This document shows positions 23,500 to 32,490 of a stretch of 64,000 nt of DNA, in pieces. Position 1 is the first letter of the stretch. Every line of letters begins with the position of its first letter. Origin of the DNA: Phaeobacter gallaeciensis DSM 26640 (GTDB lineage: Bacteria; Pseudomonadota; Alphaproteobacteria; Rhodobacterales; Rhodobacteraceae); NCBI RefSeq assembly GCF_000511385.1, contig NC_023137.1, positions 1,805,001 through 1,869,000 of the forward strand, in the 5' to 3' direction. Under the pieces are notes generated by a model. It searched no databases and was not told where the DNA came from. It saw nothing but the letters and a program-made list of their open reading frames with translations. The translations under genes were made by a program, and so were the position numbers.

Positions 23500-25044
23500 A
23501 TGCAGGACAAGTTATTTATCGGGGGCGGGGGTGAAAACTATGCGGATCCACAGGCGCTGACGCTGAAATACGCCAATCGTCACGGGTTGATTGCCGGGGC
23601 TACTGGCACCGGCAAAACCGTAACCCTGCAGATCCTGGCCGAGAGTTTCTCCAATGCCGGAGTGCCGGTTATTCTGTCGGATGTAAAAGGGGATCTCTCC
23701 GGCCTTGCGAAGTCCGGCAGCGTTACGCACAAACTGCACGACGCCTTTACCAGCCGGGCAGAAAAAATCGGATTTGACGATTACAGCTACCACGCCTGTC
23801 CGGTCACCTTCTGGGATCTCTACGGCCAACAGGGGCATCCGGTGCGCACTAATGTCGCAGAAATGGGGCCGCTGCTTCTGGCGCGTTTGCTGGAGCTGAG
23901 CGAGGCACAGGAAGGCATTCTGAACATTGCCTTCCGTTTAGCGGATGAGGAAGGGCTGGCGCTGTTGGATCTGAAGGACCTGCAGGCGCTGCTGGTTTGG
24001 GTCGGCGAAAACCGTGCCGATCTCTCGCTGCGCTACGGCAATGTCTCCACCGCCTCCATCGGGGCAATCCAGCGTCGATTGCTGGTGCTGGAGAACCAAG
24101 GTGGTGCACAGCTCTTTGGCGAACCTGCGCTGGACCTCGCCGATCTGATGCGCTGCACGGCGGACGGGCGGGGTATGGTCAATATTCTCGCCGCTGACAA
24201 GCTGATGGCCGCTCCGGGGCTGTATGCGACCTTTCTTTTGTGGCTACTGAGCGAGTTGTTTGAGGAGCTGCCAGAGGTTGGCGATCCTGACAAACCGAAG
24301 TTGGTCTTCTTCTTTGACGAGGCGCATCTGCTGTTTGATGACGCCCCCGAGGCACTGATCGACAAGGTGGAGCAAGTGGCCCGTCTGATCCGCTCCAAAG
24401 GGGTCGGGATCTACTTTATCACTCAGAACCCGGCTGACGTGCCGGAAGACATCCTTGGCCAGCTTGGCAATCGTATCCAGCACGCCTTGCGTGCCTTCAC
24501 CGCGCGGGACCGCAAGAACCTGCGGATGGCGGCAGAGACCTATCGCGAGAACCCGCGTTTTTCGACCGAAGAGGCCATCCGCGAGGTCGGCGTCGGCGAG
24601 GCGGTGACCTCCATGTTGCAAAAGAAGGGTATTCCCGGTGTCGTCGAACGCACGCTGATCCGCCCGCCCAGTTCTCAGCTGGGACCGATCACTGCAGCGG
24701 AGCGGGCGGCGTTCCTGCAGACCTCGGATATGGCTGGGAAGTACGACCAGACCAGCGACCGGCGTTCCGCCTATGAGATCCTCGCCGAACGCGCCGCCAA
24801 AGCCGCAGCCGAGGCTGAGGCCGCAGAGGTGGCCGCCGAAGCCGCACCAGAACCGATGGCGCGTGAGTATAACGCCGGGCGGCGCTACTCCGGCAGCCGC
24901 GTCAGCCGGTCGTCATCGCGACGGATGAAACCCCGCGACAGCTTTGCATCCGCCATGTCCGAAGCCGTGATCAAGGAGCTGAAAGGCACCACTGGGCGGC
25001 GCCTTGTGCGCGGTATCCTTGGTGGGTTGTTCAAGGGACGCTAA
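23500..25044 (+). CDS. HerA-like ATPase, DUF853 (YjgR family)
   Basis: 514 aa from ATG 23500; upstream in-frame starts give no protein-like sequence. Walker A is GATGTGKT at residues 33-40, Walker B is LVFFFDEAHLLF, and a sensor-like FITQNPADVPEDILGQLGN follows. This is the DUF853 helicase-HerA C-terminal family. The last 60 residues are Ala/Glu- then Arg/Ser-rich (SGSRVSRSSSRRMKPRDS). The family is common in proteobacteria with no settled function; HerA-fold ATPases translocate DNA. Confidence 0.88.
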   Translation: MQDKLFIGGGGENYADPQALTLKYANRHGLIAGATGTGKTVTLQILAESFSNAGVPVILSDVKGDLSGLAKSGSVTHKLHDAFTSRAEKIGFDDYSYHACPVTFWDLYGQQGHPVRTNVAEMGPLLLARLLELSEAQEGILNIAFRLADEEGLALLDLKDLQALLVWVGENRADLSLRYGNVSTASIGAIQRRLLVLENQGGAQLFGEPALDLADLMRCTADGRGMVNILAADKLMAAPGLYATFLLWLLSELFEELPEVGDPDKPKLVFFFDEAHLLFDDAPEALIDKVEQVARLIRSKGVGIYFITQNPADVPEDILGQLGNRIQHALRAFTARDRKNLRMAAETYRENPRFSTEEAIREVGVGEAVTSMLQKKGIPGVVERTLIRPPSSQLGPITAAERAAFLQTSDMAGKYDQTSDRRSAYEILAERAAKAAAEAEAAEVAAEAAPEPMAREYNAGRRYSGSRVSRSSSRRMKPRDSFASAMSEAVIKELKGTTGRRLVRGILGGLFKGR

Positions 25045-25069
25045 GCGCTCATACAACTTACGCATAGAA

Positions 25070-25100
25070 AACGCCGCCCGGAATATCTCCGGGCGGCGTT
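25070..25100. terminator. Bidirectional terminator, DUF853 / livM
   Basis: Thirteen-base perfect stem (AACGCCGCCCGGA with its complement) and five-base loop between convergent genes, flanked by A and T runs. Confidence 0.88.
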
Positions 25101-25148
25101 CTGGTTTTCTCAAGGCCCGATTGTCAGACCCGCTACGCATCTTCGGCG

Positions 25149-26471
25149 TTACCGTTCCGGGATCAGTCCACGTGGGCTGAACCGCAAGACCAGCAACAGG
25201 ATCAGACCCATGGTCAGCAAACGCATATGCGACGCGCTTTCCAGCAGATGCGCCTTAAGCGCGCTGGTGTCCGCCATGCCAGCCGTCAGGGTCTCGATCA
25301 GCAGGATGCCCATCGGCTCCACCTTGATCCAGAGGAACCAGATCAGCAGGCCACCCAGCACCGCGCCAAAGTTGTTGCCGGACCCGCCAACAATCACCAT
25401 CACCCAGATCAGGAAGGTAAAGCGCAAGGGGTTGTAGGTGCCCGGCGTCAGCTGGCTGTCCAGCGTAGTCATCATCGCCCCGGCAATACCGCAGATCGCA
25501 GAGCCGAGAATGAAGATCTGAAGATGGCGGCGGGTTACATCCTTGCCCATTGCTTCGGCGGCCACTTCATTGTCGCGGATGGCGCGCATCATTCGGCCCC
25601 ATGGGCTCTTCAGCGCCATCTGCGCCATCCATAGCAGCGCCAGCAGGACAACAGTGAACAGCAGAGAATAGCCCAGCTTCACATAAAGCGTGGAGGCCAG
25701 AACCGGATCCAGGCCATAGTCCGCTGCCTTGGCAACAAAACCGGCGTCGTTCTGCAAATCGACCTCATAGGGCAGGGGCCGGGGCAGGCCGACAACGTTC
25801 TTCACGCCGCGCGACAGCCAGTCCTCGTTCTTCAGAACCGAAATGATGATCTCCGCAATCCCCAGCGTCGCAATCGCCAGATAATCCGAGCGCAGACCCA
25901 GCGCCGTCTTGCCGATCAGCCAGGCCACGCCAGCGGCCAGCAGGCCACCTGCGGGCCATGCCAACAGCACCGGTAGGCCAAGCCCGCCGAGGTTCCCTTC
26001 AAGCGCGGGATTGATCGCTTCGACACCCGCAACCGCCGGATCGAAAATCGCGCGGTAGACCACAAAGCCAAGGATCAGCACCGCCAGCAGCACCGCAATA
26101 CGCAGCTTGCTAGCAGGCACCATCCGCATGGTGGCAACCGCCGCAACCAGTGTCATCGCCCCCATGGCCAGCGCCATGATTATCCCAACGCCGCCCTGGC
26201 TCCAGGCGCCCGGTGTTGGTGCTGTGGATACCAGCACAACTGCCAGACCACCCAGCGCGACAAACCCCATGATGCCAACGTTGAACAGGCCGGCAAAGCC
26301 CCACTGAAGGTTGACGCCAATCGCCATGATGGCGGACACCAATCCCATATTGAGGATCACCAGAGCCGAGTTCCAAGACCCGGAGAAGAAGAGGAAGTTG
26401 GTGCCGCCCTCAAGCAGGATCAGCACACCAACAAACAGAAACAGCAGGGATGTTTTGACTGTCTCGCTCAT
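25149..26471 (-). CDS. livM: Branched-chain amino-acid ABC transporter permease LivM
   Basis: 440 aa, about ten hydrophobic helices, ending LILLLVLRFSPRGLIPER. The family EAA-like loop is MMRAIRDNEVAAEAMGKDVTRR, the coupling site for the ATPase. It starts inside the livH stop (ATGA at 26468-26471). With about 440 residues it is longer than E. coli LivM, having extra N-terminal helices. It forms the membrane channel with LivH for leucine/isoleucine/valine or related substrates. Confidence 0.9.
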   Translation of the reverse strand: MSETVKTSLLFLFVGVLILLEGGTNFLFFSGSWNSALVILNMGLVSAIMAIGVNLQWGFAGLFNVGIMGFVALGGLAVVLVSTAPTPGAWSQGGVGIIMALAMGAMTLVAAVATMRMVPASKLRIAVLLAVLILGFVVYRAIFDPAVAGVEAINPALEGNLGGLGLPVLLAWPAGGLLAAGVAWLIGKTALGLRSDYLAIATLGIAEIIISVLKNEDWLSRGVKNVVGLPRPLPYEVDLQNDAGFVAKAADYGLDPVLASTLYVKLGYSLLFTVVLLALLWMAQMALKSPWGRMMRAIRDNEVAAEAMGKDVTRRHLQIFILGSAICGIAGAMMTTLDSQLTPGTYNPLRFTFLIWVMVIVGGSGNNFGAVLGGLLIWFLWIKVEPMGILLIETLTAGMADTSALKAHLLESASHMRLLTMGLILLLVLRFSPRGLIPER

Positions 26472-27478
26472 ACCACTTTTCCTTTGAAAAGGCCCGTGGG
26501 CTTGAACAGAAGCACGACCACAAGGATCGCAAAGGACACGGCAAATTTGTAATCCGTGCTCAGAAGCTGGACGAGGCCATCGGGTTTCATCGTCTCAGGC
26601 AGGACATAGGTCAGCACCTTTTTCCACGCATAGGTGATTGTCACCTCGGAAAAGGCGATGATGAACCCGCCGGCAATGGCGCCAACGGGGCTGCCCAGAC
26701 CGCCCACAATCGCCGCCGCAAAAATCGGCAGCAACAGCTGGAAGTAGGTGAAGGGTTTGAAGGATTTGTCCAAACCATACAGCACACCCGCAATGGTCGC
26801 GAGGGTCGCAACGATCAGCCAAGTGTACATCACCACACGCTCCGGGTTGATGCCGGACAGCAACGCCAGATCCTCATTATCGGAATAGGCGCGCATCGAC
26901 TTACCGGTGCGGGTTTTGTTCAGGAACCAGAACAGCAGCGCCACAACCACAACCGCAGTGATCACGGTGATGCCTTGGGTCGTCTTGATCGCCAGCCCTT
27001 CACGCAACCCGGTCAGAGCCTTGAAATCCCGTGCGGAAATGATGAACCGCTCGCCATCGGAAAACCGCTGATCCCCCGGCCCGATGATAAATCGCACAAG
27101 GCCGTTCATCATGAACATCACGCCAAGGGAGACCATGACAAAGATCACTGGCTTGGCCTTCTGCGCGCGATAAAACCGATAGACGGTGCGATCGGTGACC
27201 AGCATCAGCAGCATACATGCCGCAATGCCAAGCGGAAGCGCCAGCAGCGCGGTCGGTAGGGGACCAAAGCTGATGCCCATCGACTGGAACCACCAGGTCA
27301 CCAGAATGGTGATCATGGTGCCAAAGGCCATGGTGTCACCATGGGCGAAGTTCGAAAACCGCAGTACTGAATAGATCAGTGTCACGCCAAGCGCACCAAG
27401 CGCAAGCTGGCTGCCATAGGCGATTGCCGGAACCCCGACAAAATTGGTAAGCGCCACAAGGGCGTTGAGGAAGTCCAT
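26468..27478 (-). CDS. livH: Branched-chain amino-acid ABC transporter permease LivH
   Basis: 336 aa with about eight membrane helices. Family motifs include YSVLRFSNFAHGDTMAFGTM near residue 35 and SMRAYSDNEDLALLSGINPE (ATPase coupling loop). Its ATG shares a base with the TAA of the small secreted-protein gene upstream (TAATG), so translation of the two is coupled. It pairs with LivM. Confidence 0.92.
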   Translation of the reverse strand: MDFLNALVALTNFVGVPAIAYGSQLALGALGVTLIYSVLRFSNFAHGDTMAFGTMITILVTWWFQSMGISFGPLPTALLALPLGIAACMLLMLVTDRTVYRFYRAQKAKPVIFVMVSLGVMFMMNGLVRFIIGPGDQRFSDGERFIISARDFKALTGLREGLAIKTTQGITVITAVVVVALLFWFLNKTRTGKSMRAYSDNEDLALLSGINPERVVMYTWLIVATLATIAGVLYGLDKSFKPFTYFQLLLPIFAAAIVGGLGSPVGAIAGGFIIAFSEVTITYAWKKVLTYVLPETMKPDGLVQLLSTDYKFAVSFAILVVVLLFKPTGLFKGKVV

Positions 27479-27960
27479 TATTTGTCCTCTTGGCAGGTGC
27501 CAGTATATTTCACTTGCGAGGGATACCCCGTGGCGCTTCGCTCATCCAGTGAGACATTGTTGCCGGTCATCAGCAGCATCCAGCTGTCGATAGATGTGTC
27601 CGCAGGCGGAACTTTCGCAAACATCACGGACGAAGCAAGCCCCACAAACGGAGCAACCGACACGAACTCTTCCGAGTCTCCTTGTGTCCAGGTAAATCGA
27701 GCCATGCCGGCACTCGCTTCTTGTGAGAGCATTGCCAGGGTGATTTTCATGTCAATGGGCTCGGCCGGACATCTTTGAACTGTCTTGCAATCAGCGGCAT
27801 CGTTGGTGGTGCATTCCTGAACGGAAATACACTCAGGTTCCAGGTAACAGCTGAGAGTCGTCTCACCTTGGTCAGAGAGAGCTGCAACAGGGCTAACCGC
27901 AATACAAATAGCGAGAACCACACTACGGTTCGTTGCGGCCGTTTTTTTTAACAGAGGCAT
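27478..27960 (-). CDS. Secreted cysteine-rich protein inside the liv operon
   Basis: 160 aa with a signal peptide (SVVLAICIAVSPVAALS). The mature protein starts with a cysteine cluster (C-Y-L-E-P-E-C-I-S-V-Q-E-C, then two more C) and has a last cysteine near the end (GTCQEDK), six in all, which in the periplasm would form disulfides. The middle is strand-rich (AGMARFTWTQGDSEEFVSV). It starts six bases after livF with GGAGGGTGA overlapping the livF stop, and ends as TAATG into livH. It is a true member of the operon but not a known liv component. Function unknown. Confidence 0.75.
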   Translation of the reverse strand: MPLLKKTAATNRSVVLAICIAVSPVAALSDQGETTLSCYLEPECISVQECTTNDAADCKTVQRCPAEPIDMKITLAMLSQEASAGMARFTWTQGDSEEFVSVAPFVGLASSVMFAKVPPADTSIDSWMLLMTGNNVSLDERSATGYPSQVKYTGTCQEDK

Positions 27961-27966
27961 GTTCTG

Positions 27967-28797
27967 TCACCCTCCCAGGAAGGATTTGCGCACTTCGGGA
28001 TCGGCGAGCAGCTCCTGACCGGTGCCGGTATAGGCATTGCGCCCCTGCACCAGCACATAGCCTTTGTCTGCGATCTCAAGCGCTTGTTTGGCGTTTTGTT
28101 CAACCATCAGGATCGGCAGCCCGGTACGGGCAACCTCGATAATGCGGTCAAACAACTCATCCATCACGATGGGTGACACACCTGCGGTCGGCTCATCCAG
28201 CATCAAAACCTTCGGCTTGGTCATCAGCGCGCGGCCCACGGCCACCTGTTGGCGCTGGCCACCGGACAGTTCACCAGCCGGCTGATTGCGTTTCTCACGC
28301 AGGATCGGGAACAGCTCATAGACCTGCTCCATCGTGTCACAGAAATCATCCGTGCGGATGAAGGCGCCCATTTCCAGGTTTTCCTCGACCGTCATCGAGG
28401 TGAAGATATTGCTGGTCTGGGGGACAAACCCCATGCCCTTGACCACCCGGTCCTGCGGGGTGAGCTGGGTGATATCTTCACCGTCCAGACGGACAGCGCC
28501 AGACCGCACATCCAGCATGCCAAACACCGCTTTCATCGCGGTCGATTTGCCGGCACCGTTGGGCCCCACGATTACTGCGATCTCGCCCTTGTCGACCGCA
28601 ATCGTGCAGTCGTGCAGGATGTCCGGACCCTTGCCGTAGCCGCCAGTCATGGTGTCGCCAATCAGGAACGGGCCGCCATCGACCTTCGTTGTTGGCCCAC
28701 TTTTGCTATGCGCTGGTTGCATTGTCCCGGCGCCATGCGGGTTGGTGATCGATGCGTCACGATTGCCATGATCGTTCTGGTAGGGGTTGTCGCTCAT
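27967..28797 (-). CDS. livF: Branched-chain amino-acid ABC transporter ATPase LivF
   Basis: 276 aa. Walker A is GPNGAGKST, signature LSGGQRQQVAVGRA, Walker B VLMLDEPTAGVSP. The first 40 residues are an extra hydrophilic N-terminal extension (SDNPYQNDHGNRDASITNPH) not seen in E. coli LivF; a later start is possible, but ATG 28797 overlaps the livG stop (ATGA). It supplies energy for uptake together with LivG at the cytoplasmic face. Confidence 0.92.
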   Translation of the reverse strand: MSDNPYQNDHGNRDASITNPHGAGTMQPAHSKSGPTTKVDGGPFLIGDTMTGGYGKGPDILHDCTIAVDKGEIAVIVGPNGAGKSTAMKAVFGMLDVRSGAVRLDGEDITQLTPQDRVVKGMGFVPQTSNIFTSMTVEENLEMGAFIRTDDFCDTMEQVYELFPILREKRNQPAGELSGGQRQQVAVGRALMTKPKVLMLDEPTAGVSPIVMDELFDRIIEVARTGLPILMVEQNAKQALEIADKGYVLVQGRNAYTGTGQELLADPEVRKSFLGG

Positions 28798-29582
28798 GCG
28801 CCCGCCTCCAGTTTGTCTTTGTTTTTCAGCCCGGTACCGAGGTAGGCTTCGATCACCTGCTCATTCGCCTTGATCTCGTCCAGAGTGCCCTCGGCCAGTT
28901 TCTTGCCTTCAGCCATGCAGATCACCGGATCGCAGAGGCGGCCGATGAATTCCATGTCATGTTCGATCACGACGAAGGTATAGCCGCGCTCCTCGTTGAG
29001 GCGCTTGATCGCATCGGCAATGGTATAAAGCAGGGTGCGGTTCACACCGGCACCGACCTCATCCAGAAACACGATCTTGGCGTCCACCATCATGGTACGC
29101 CCCAGTTCCAAAAGCTTCTTCTGGCCGCCTGAAACCTGCCCGGCTTTCAGATCCGCGATATGGCTGATGGTCAGGAACTCCAGCACCTCATCCGCCTTGG
29201 CCCGCAGCGCGCGTTCCTCGTCAGCGATGCGTTTGCGGCCAAACCAGGTGTTCCACAGGCTTTCCCCCGACTGGGCGCCCGGCACCATCATCAGGTTCTC
29301 GCGGCAGGTCATCGAGGCAAACTCATGCGCAATCTGGAACGTGCGCAGCAGTCCTTTATGGAACAGCTCATGCGGCGGCAGGCCGGTGATATCTTCACCA
29401 TCCATTGTCACCCGTCCAGAGGTGGGTGGCAGAACGCCGGCGATCACATTGAAAAGAGTGGTTTTTCCAGCACCGTTCGGGCCGATCAAACCGGTTATGG
29501 AGCCCTTTGCGATTTCCAGCGATGCGCCATCAACCGCATGGAACCCGCCGAAGTGCTTGTGCAAGTCCTCGACGACGATCAT
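28794..29582 (-). CDS. livG: Branched-chain amino-acid ABC transporter ATPase LivG
   Basis: 262 aa. Walker A GPNGAGKTT, signature VSGGQKKLLELGRTMM, Walker B IVFLDEVGAGVN, where the usual D-E-P is D-E-V. The tail (EQVIEAYLG) is typical of LivG. It overlaps livF by ATGA and is 99 bases downstream of the binding-protein gene, with a hairpin between. Confidence 0.92.
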   Translation of the reverse strand: MIVVEDLHKHFGGFHAVDGASLEIAKGSITGLIGPNGAGKTTLFNVIAGVLPPTSGRVTMDGEDITGLPPHELFHKGLLRTFQIAHEFASMTCRENLMMVPGAQSGESLWNTWFGRKRIADEERALRAKADEVLEFLTISHIADLKAGQVSGGQKKLLELGRTMMVDAKIVFLDEVGAGVNRTLLYTIADAIKRLNEERGYTFVVIEHDMEFIGRLCDPVICMAEGKKLAEGTLDEIKANEQVIEAYLGTGLKNKDKLEAGA

Positions 29583-29629
29583 GTCATTTTATCCCCCACC
29601 GCCTTTTTGACGGCTTTTGAATTTGGAAC

Positions 29630-29650
29630 AGCCCGGGCGGAACCCGGGCT
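29630..29650. promoter_or_regulatory. Intercistronic hairpin between livK and livG
   Basis: Perfect stem AGCCCGGG / CCCGGGCT with a five-base loop and no T-run after it. Such hairpins often stabilise the upstream message, so binding protein is made in excess over the permease. Confidence 0.55.
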
Positions 29651-29681
29651 GATCATCTTGGTTTGATCCGGTGTTAAGGGA

Positions 29682-30875
29682 TCAGCGGAATTTCACGGTA
29701 GCGTTGGCGCCGTCCTTGACTTCGATTTCACGGTAGGAACCTGCGCTCTCACCCGGGCCAATCAGTTCCACGCCGGTGGCACCCTCATAGTCGATGTCGC
29801 CGCCATTCGCGAGGATCTCAAGCGCCTTGCCCAGCTCACCGGGGTTGATTTTCTCACCGGGGGCATTGGCTACCTCAAGGATCTTGGAGCCATAGTCGGC
29901 CGGATCTTTGGAGTTTGCCGCCTGCATCGCCAGCATGAACAGCGCTGCTGCATCATAGCTTTCGGGCGCATAAGCGGATGTACCATCGAAACCGGCTTCC
30001 TTTGCCATCTCGGCAAAGATCGCAGCGCCTTCGCTGTCGGAGCCTGCAATCTGGCCGAAGGAGCCGTCAAGATCCGAACCGATGTTCTTGGGCAGGGAGT
30101 CACCGATCATGCCGCCGGGCAGACCAAAGGTGTCATACGCGCCAGAGTCGAGCGAGGCCTGAATGATTCCCAGACCGCCCTGGTCCAGATAACCAGCCAC
30201 AACCAGAATATCGCCACCCGCGGAAGCCAGTGCTGCAACCTCTGCGGAGTAGTCGCCTTTGCCATCTTCATGCGCGGTCACGATGGTGACTTCACCACCG
30301 ACACCCTCGAAGGAGGACTTGATCGCATCGGCCAGACCCTTGCCATAGTCGTTGTTGGTATAGGTCAGAGCGATGGAGTTGATGCCACGCTCTTGCAGGA
30401 TTTCTGCCATCACTTGACCTTCGCGCGCATCCGAGGGCGAGGTGCGGAAGAACAGATCATTGTCTTCCATTGTGGACAGACCCGGCGAGGTCGCGGACGG
30501 CGAGATCATCACCATGCCATTTGGCACAGCAACGTTTTGCAGGATCGCGCCGGTGACGCCGGAGCAGTCACCACCAACGATGCCGTTCACACCATCTGCG
30601 ACCAGTTTTTCACCGTTGGCGGTGGACAGGCCGTTGTCGATGCAACCGGTGTCAGCACGTACCGAAACGACGGTCGCCGCGTCGAGCAGCTTGCCGGATT
30701 TGGTAACCTCTTCCATCGCCAGTTCAGCGCCAGCGCCCATGGCAGGGGCCAGGGATTCAATCGGACCGGTAAAGCCGAGAAGCACACCCAGCTTCACTTC
30801 CTTGGCGTGGCCACCCGCAAACGCGGTGCCAGCAGTCAGGGCAGCGGCCGCTGTGGCCATCATCAGTTTTTTCAT
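29682..30875 (-). CDS. livK: Branched-chain amino-acid ABC transporter substrate-binding protein
   Basis: 397-aa periplasmic binding protein from ATG 30875 (GGGAG ribosome site eight bases upstream; another start five codons up is less likely). Signal peptide LMMATAAAALTAGTAFAGG. The mature part is a type I periplasmic fold: VKLGVLLGFTGPIESLAPAM at the start, then VNGIVGGDCSGVTGAI, SPSATSPGLS and SYDAAALFMLAMQ. It is the first gene of the liv operon. The exact ligand (Leu/Ile/Val, or another amino acid or amide) cannot be told from sequence. Confidence 0.9.
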   Translation of the reverse strand: MKKLMMATAAAALTAGTAFAGGHAKEVKLGVLLGFTGPIESLAPAMGAGAELAMEEVTKSGKLLDAATVVSVRADTGCIDNGLSTANGEKLVADGVNGIVGGDCSGVTGAILQNVAVPNGMVMISPSATSPGLSTMEDNDLFFRTSPSDAREGQVMAEILQERGINSIALTYTNNDYGKGLADAIKSSFEGVGGEVTIVTAHEDGKGDYSAEVAALASAGGDILVVAGYLDQGGLGIIQASLDSGAYDTFGLPGGMIGDSLPKNIGSDLDGSFGQIAGSDSEGAAIFAEMAKEAGFDGTSAYAPESYDAAALFMLAMQAANSKDPADYGSKILEVANAPGEKINPGELGKALEILANGGDIDYEGATGVELIGPGESAGSYREIEVKDGANATVKFR

Positions 30876-31355
30876 TTTTGAAACTCCCATTTGTTGGAAC
30901 TTATTTGTTCAAATCGGACCCTAGGCAAGCACGCCAAAAAAGGAAAGGCCTCTAGCGCCAACACTCGGCAGGTTTTTTGTGTGTTCGGTGACAATAGAAT
31001 GTTCCCAGCCACATAGGCGGTACAGCGGCTGCGCAGTGCTGTTTGATAGGGCATCAGCCCAGTTTCAGTGATGTCGCAAGTACCTGCGTCAGCGTCGTTT
31101 TCCACGCTTGGGCCGCCCGAAATTGGGCCGACTGCAAATCCGTGCTAGTCTTTGTTAGGGCGCCCATTATCAGAATAGCAAGGGCGCGTGCCCGATGGTT
31201 TAAACGAGAGGCGACTGAAGATGATAAGGCCCGCTATTCGAATAATCCAAATCTGTCATTCATATTTATATCCCGGGCGGCCTTCTCCAGTCAGGCTGGA
31301 GCGTCCATCAATTGCGCTTACCGCACGCAGAGTGCCCAGTTGCGCTGCGGGCGGC
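30876..31355. other. Divergent intergenic region, livK / sugar dehydrogenase
   Basis: 480 bases. Near livK it is AT-rich and includes a GGGAG ribosome site. The plus-strand frame upstream of 31356 stays open to 31188 but lacks protein-like composition. I see no RNA gene or clear operator. Confidence 0.45.
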
Positions 31356-32459
31356 ATGTCGTGGCTTGCCAAGCTCACCTCTGGTACGGCAGTTCTACTG
31401 ATGCTTGCAGCAGGGGCATCAGCGGAGGCGCTCAGCAGCAGTCAGGGCGCGCTGCGCATCGAGAAGATGGCGCAAGGACTGGATATTCCTTGGGCTTTTG
31501 ACTTTCTGCCAGATGGTTCGGTGCTGATCACGGAGCGGGCAGGCAATCTTCTCCTCCTAAGCGACGGCCGCTTAACGCGGATCAAGGGAACCCCGAAGGT
31601 GACCGATCAGGGGCAGGGGGGATTGCTTGATGTGATGGTGCCCAGAACCTTCGCCAAAACTCGGCGGATCTATCTCACTTATGCAAAACGGGTTGGTCGC
31701 GGTTCCGCCACTGCGGTGGCCACCGGCCAACTGGCCCGGCGCAACACGCAATTGCAGGGGCTGCGGGATATCTTTGTCGCCGCGCCAGCCGCCAGCAGTG
31801 GTCGGCATTTTGGATCGCGACTGGCCGATGGGCCCGATGGGCATATCTATGTCACCCTTGGCGATCGCGGTGACCGTCAATCGGCGCAGGTTTTGGCATC
31901 ACATCAGGGCAGTATTCTGCGGCTAACACCCGAAGGCTCCGTGCCACGCAGCAATCCCCTAATCAAACGCCGCGGCGCCCAACCCGAGATCTGGTCGTAT
32001 GGACACCGCAATCCGCAGGGCTTGACCTTTGCCGCCGATGGCAGCCTTTGGTCGGTCGAACACGGCGCCCGTGGCGGCGATGAGGTCAACCGTGTCGAAA
32101 AGGGAGCCAATTACGGCTGGCCGATTATTTCATACGGGCGTCATTATTCCGGGCTGAAAATCGGCGAAGGCACCGAGAAACCCGGTTTGAAACAGCCAGA
32201 GCATTACTGGGACCCTTCAATCGCGCCCTCCAATCTGCTGGTCTACTCCGGCAAGATGTGGCCAGATTGGCGCGGCGACGTCTTCGTTGGTTCGCTCAAA
32301 TTCGACTACATCGCGCGCCTGTCCGGCGCCCCGCTGAAAGAGGTCGAGCAGATCAAAGGTGAGCAAACTGGCCGTATCCGCGACCTGCGCGAGGCACCGG
32401 ACGGCAGTATCTGGTTTGCCTCGGAAACCGATGGCGCGATTTACCGCCTGTCACGCTGA
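31356..32459 (+). CDS. PQQ-dependent aldose sugar dehydrogenase (YliI/Asd type)
   Basis: 367 aa from ATG 31356, giving a clean signal peptide (LTSGTAVLLMLAAGASAEAL). The GSDH beta-propeller motifs are present: GLDIPWAFDFLPDGSVLITE, SGRHFGSRLADGPDGHIYVT, PEIWSYGHRNPQGLTF, WSVEHGARGGDEVN and NYGWPIISYG. The enzyme oxidises sugars in the periplasm with PQQ. It stands alone, divergent from livK and convergent with the GlxA-type regulator. No PQQ synthesis genes are in the window. Confidence 0.9.
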   Translation: MSWLAKLTSGTAVLLMLAAGASAEALSSSQGALRIEKMAQGLDIPWAFDFLPDGSVLITERAGNLLLLSDGRLTRIKGTPKVTDQGQGGLLDVMVPRTFAKTRRIYLTYAKRVGRGSATAVATGQLARRNTQLQGLRDIFVAAPAASSGRHFGSRLADGPDGHIYVTLGDRGDRQSAQVLASHQGSILRLTPEGSVPRSNPLIKRRGAQPEIWSYGHRNPQGLTFAADGSLWSVEHGARGGDEVNRVEKGANYGWPIISYGRHYSGLKIGEGTEKPGLKQPEHYWDPSIAPSNLLVYSGKMWPDWRGDVFVGSLKFDYIARLSGAPLKEVEQIKGEQTGRIRDLREAPDGSIWFASETDGAIYRLSR

Positions 32460-32490
32460 TAGTCGGCGCCGCGCTAGACACATGGGAGGA

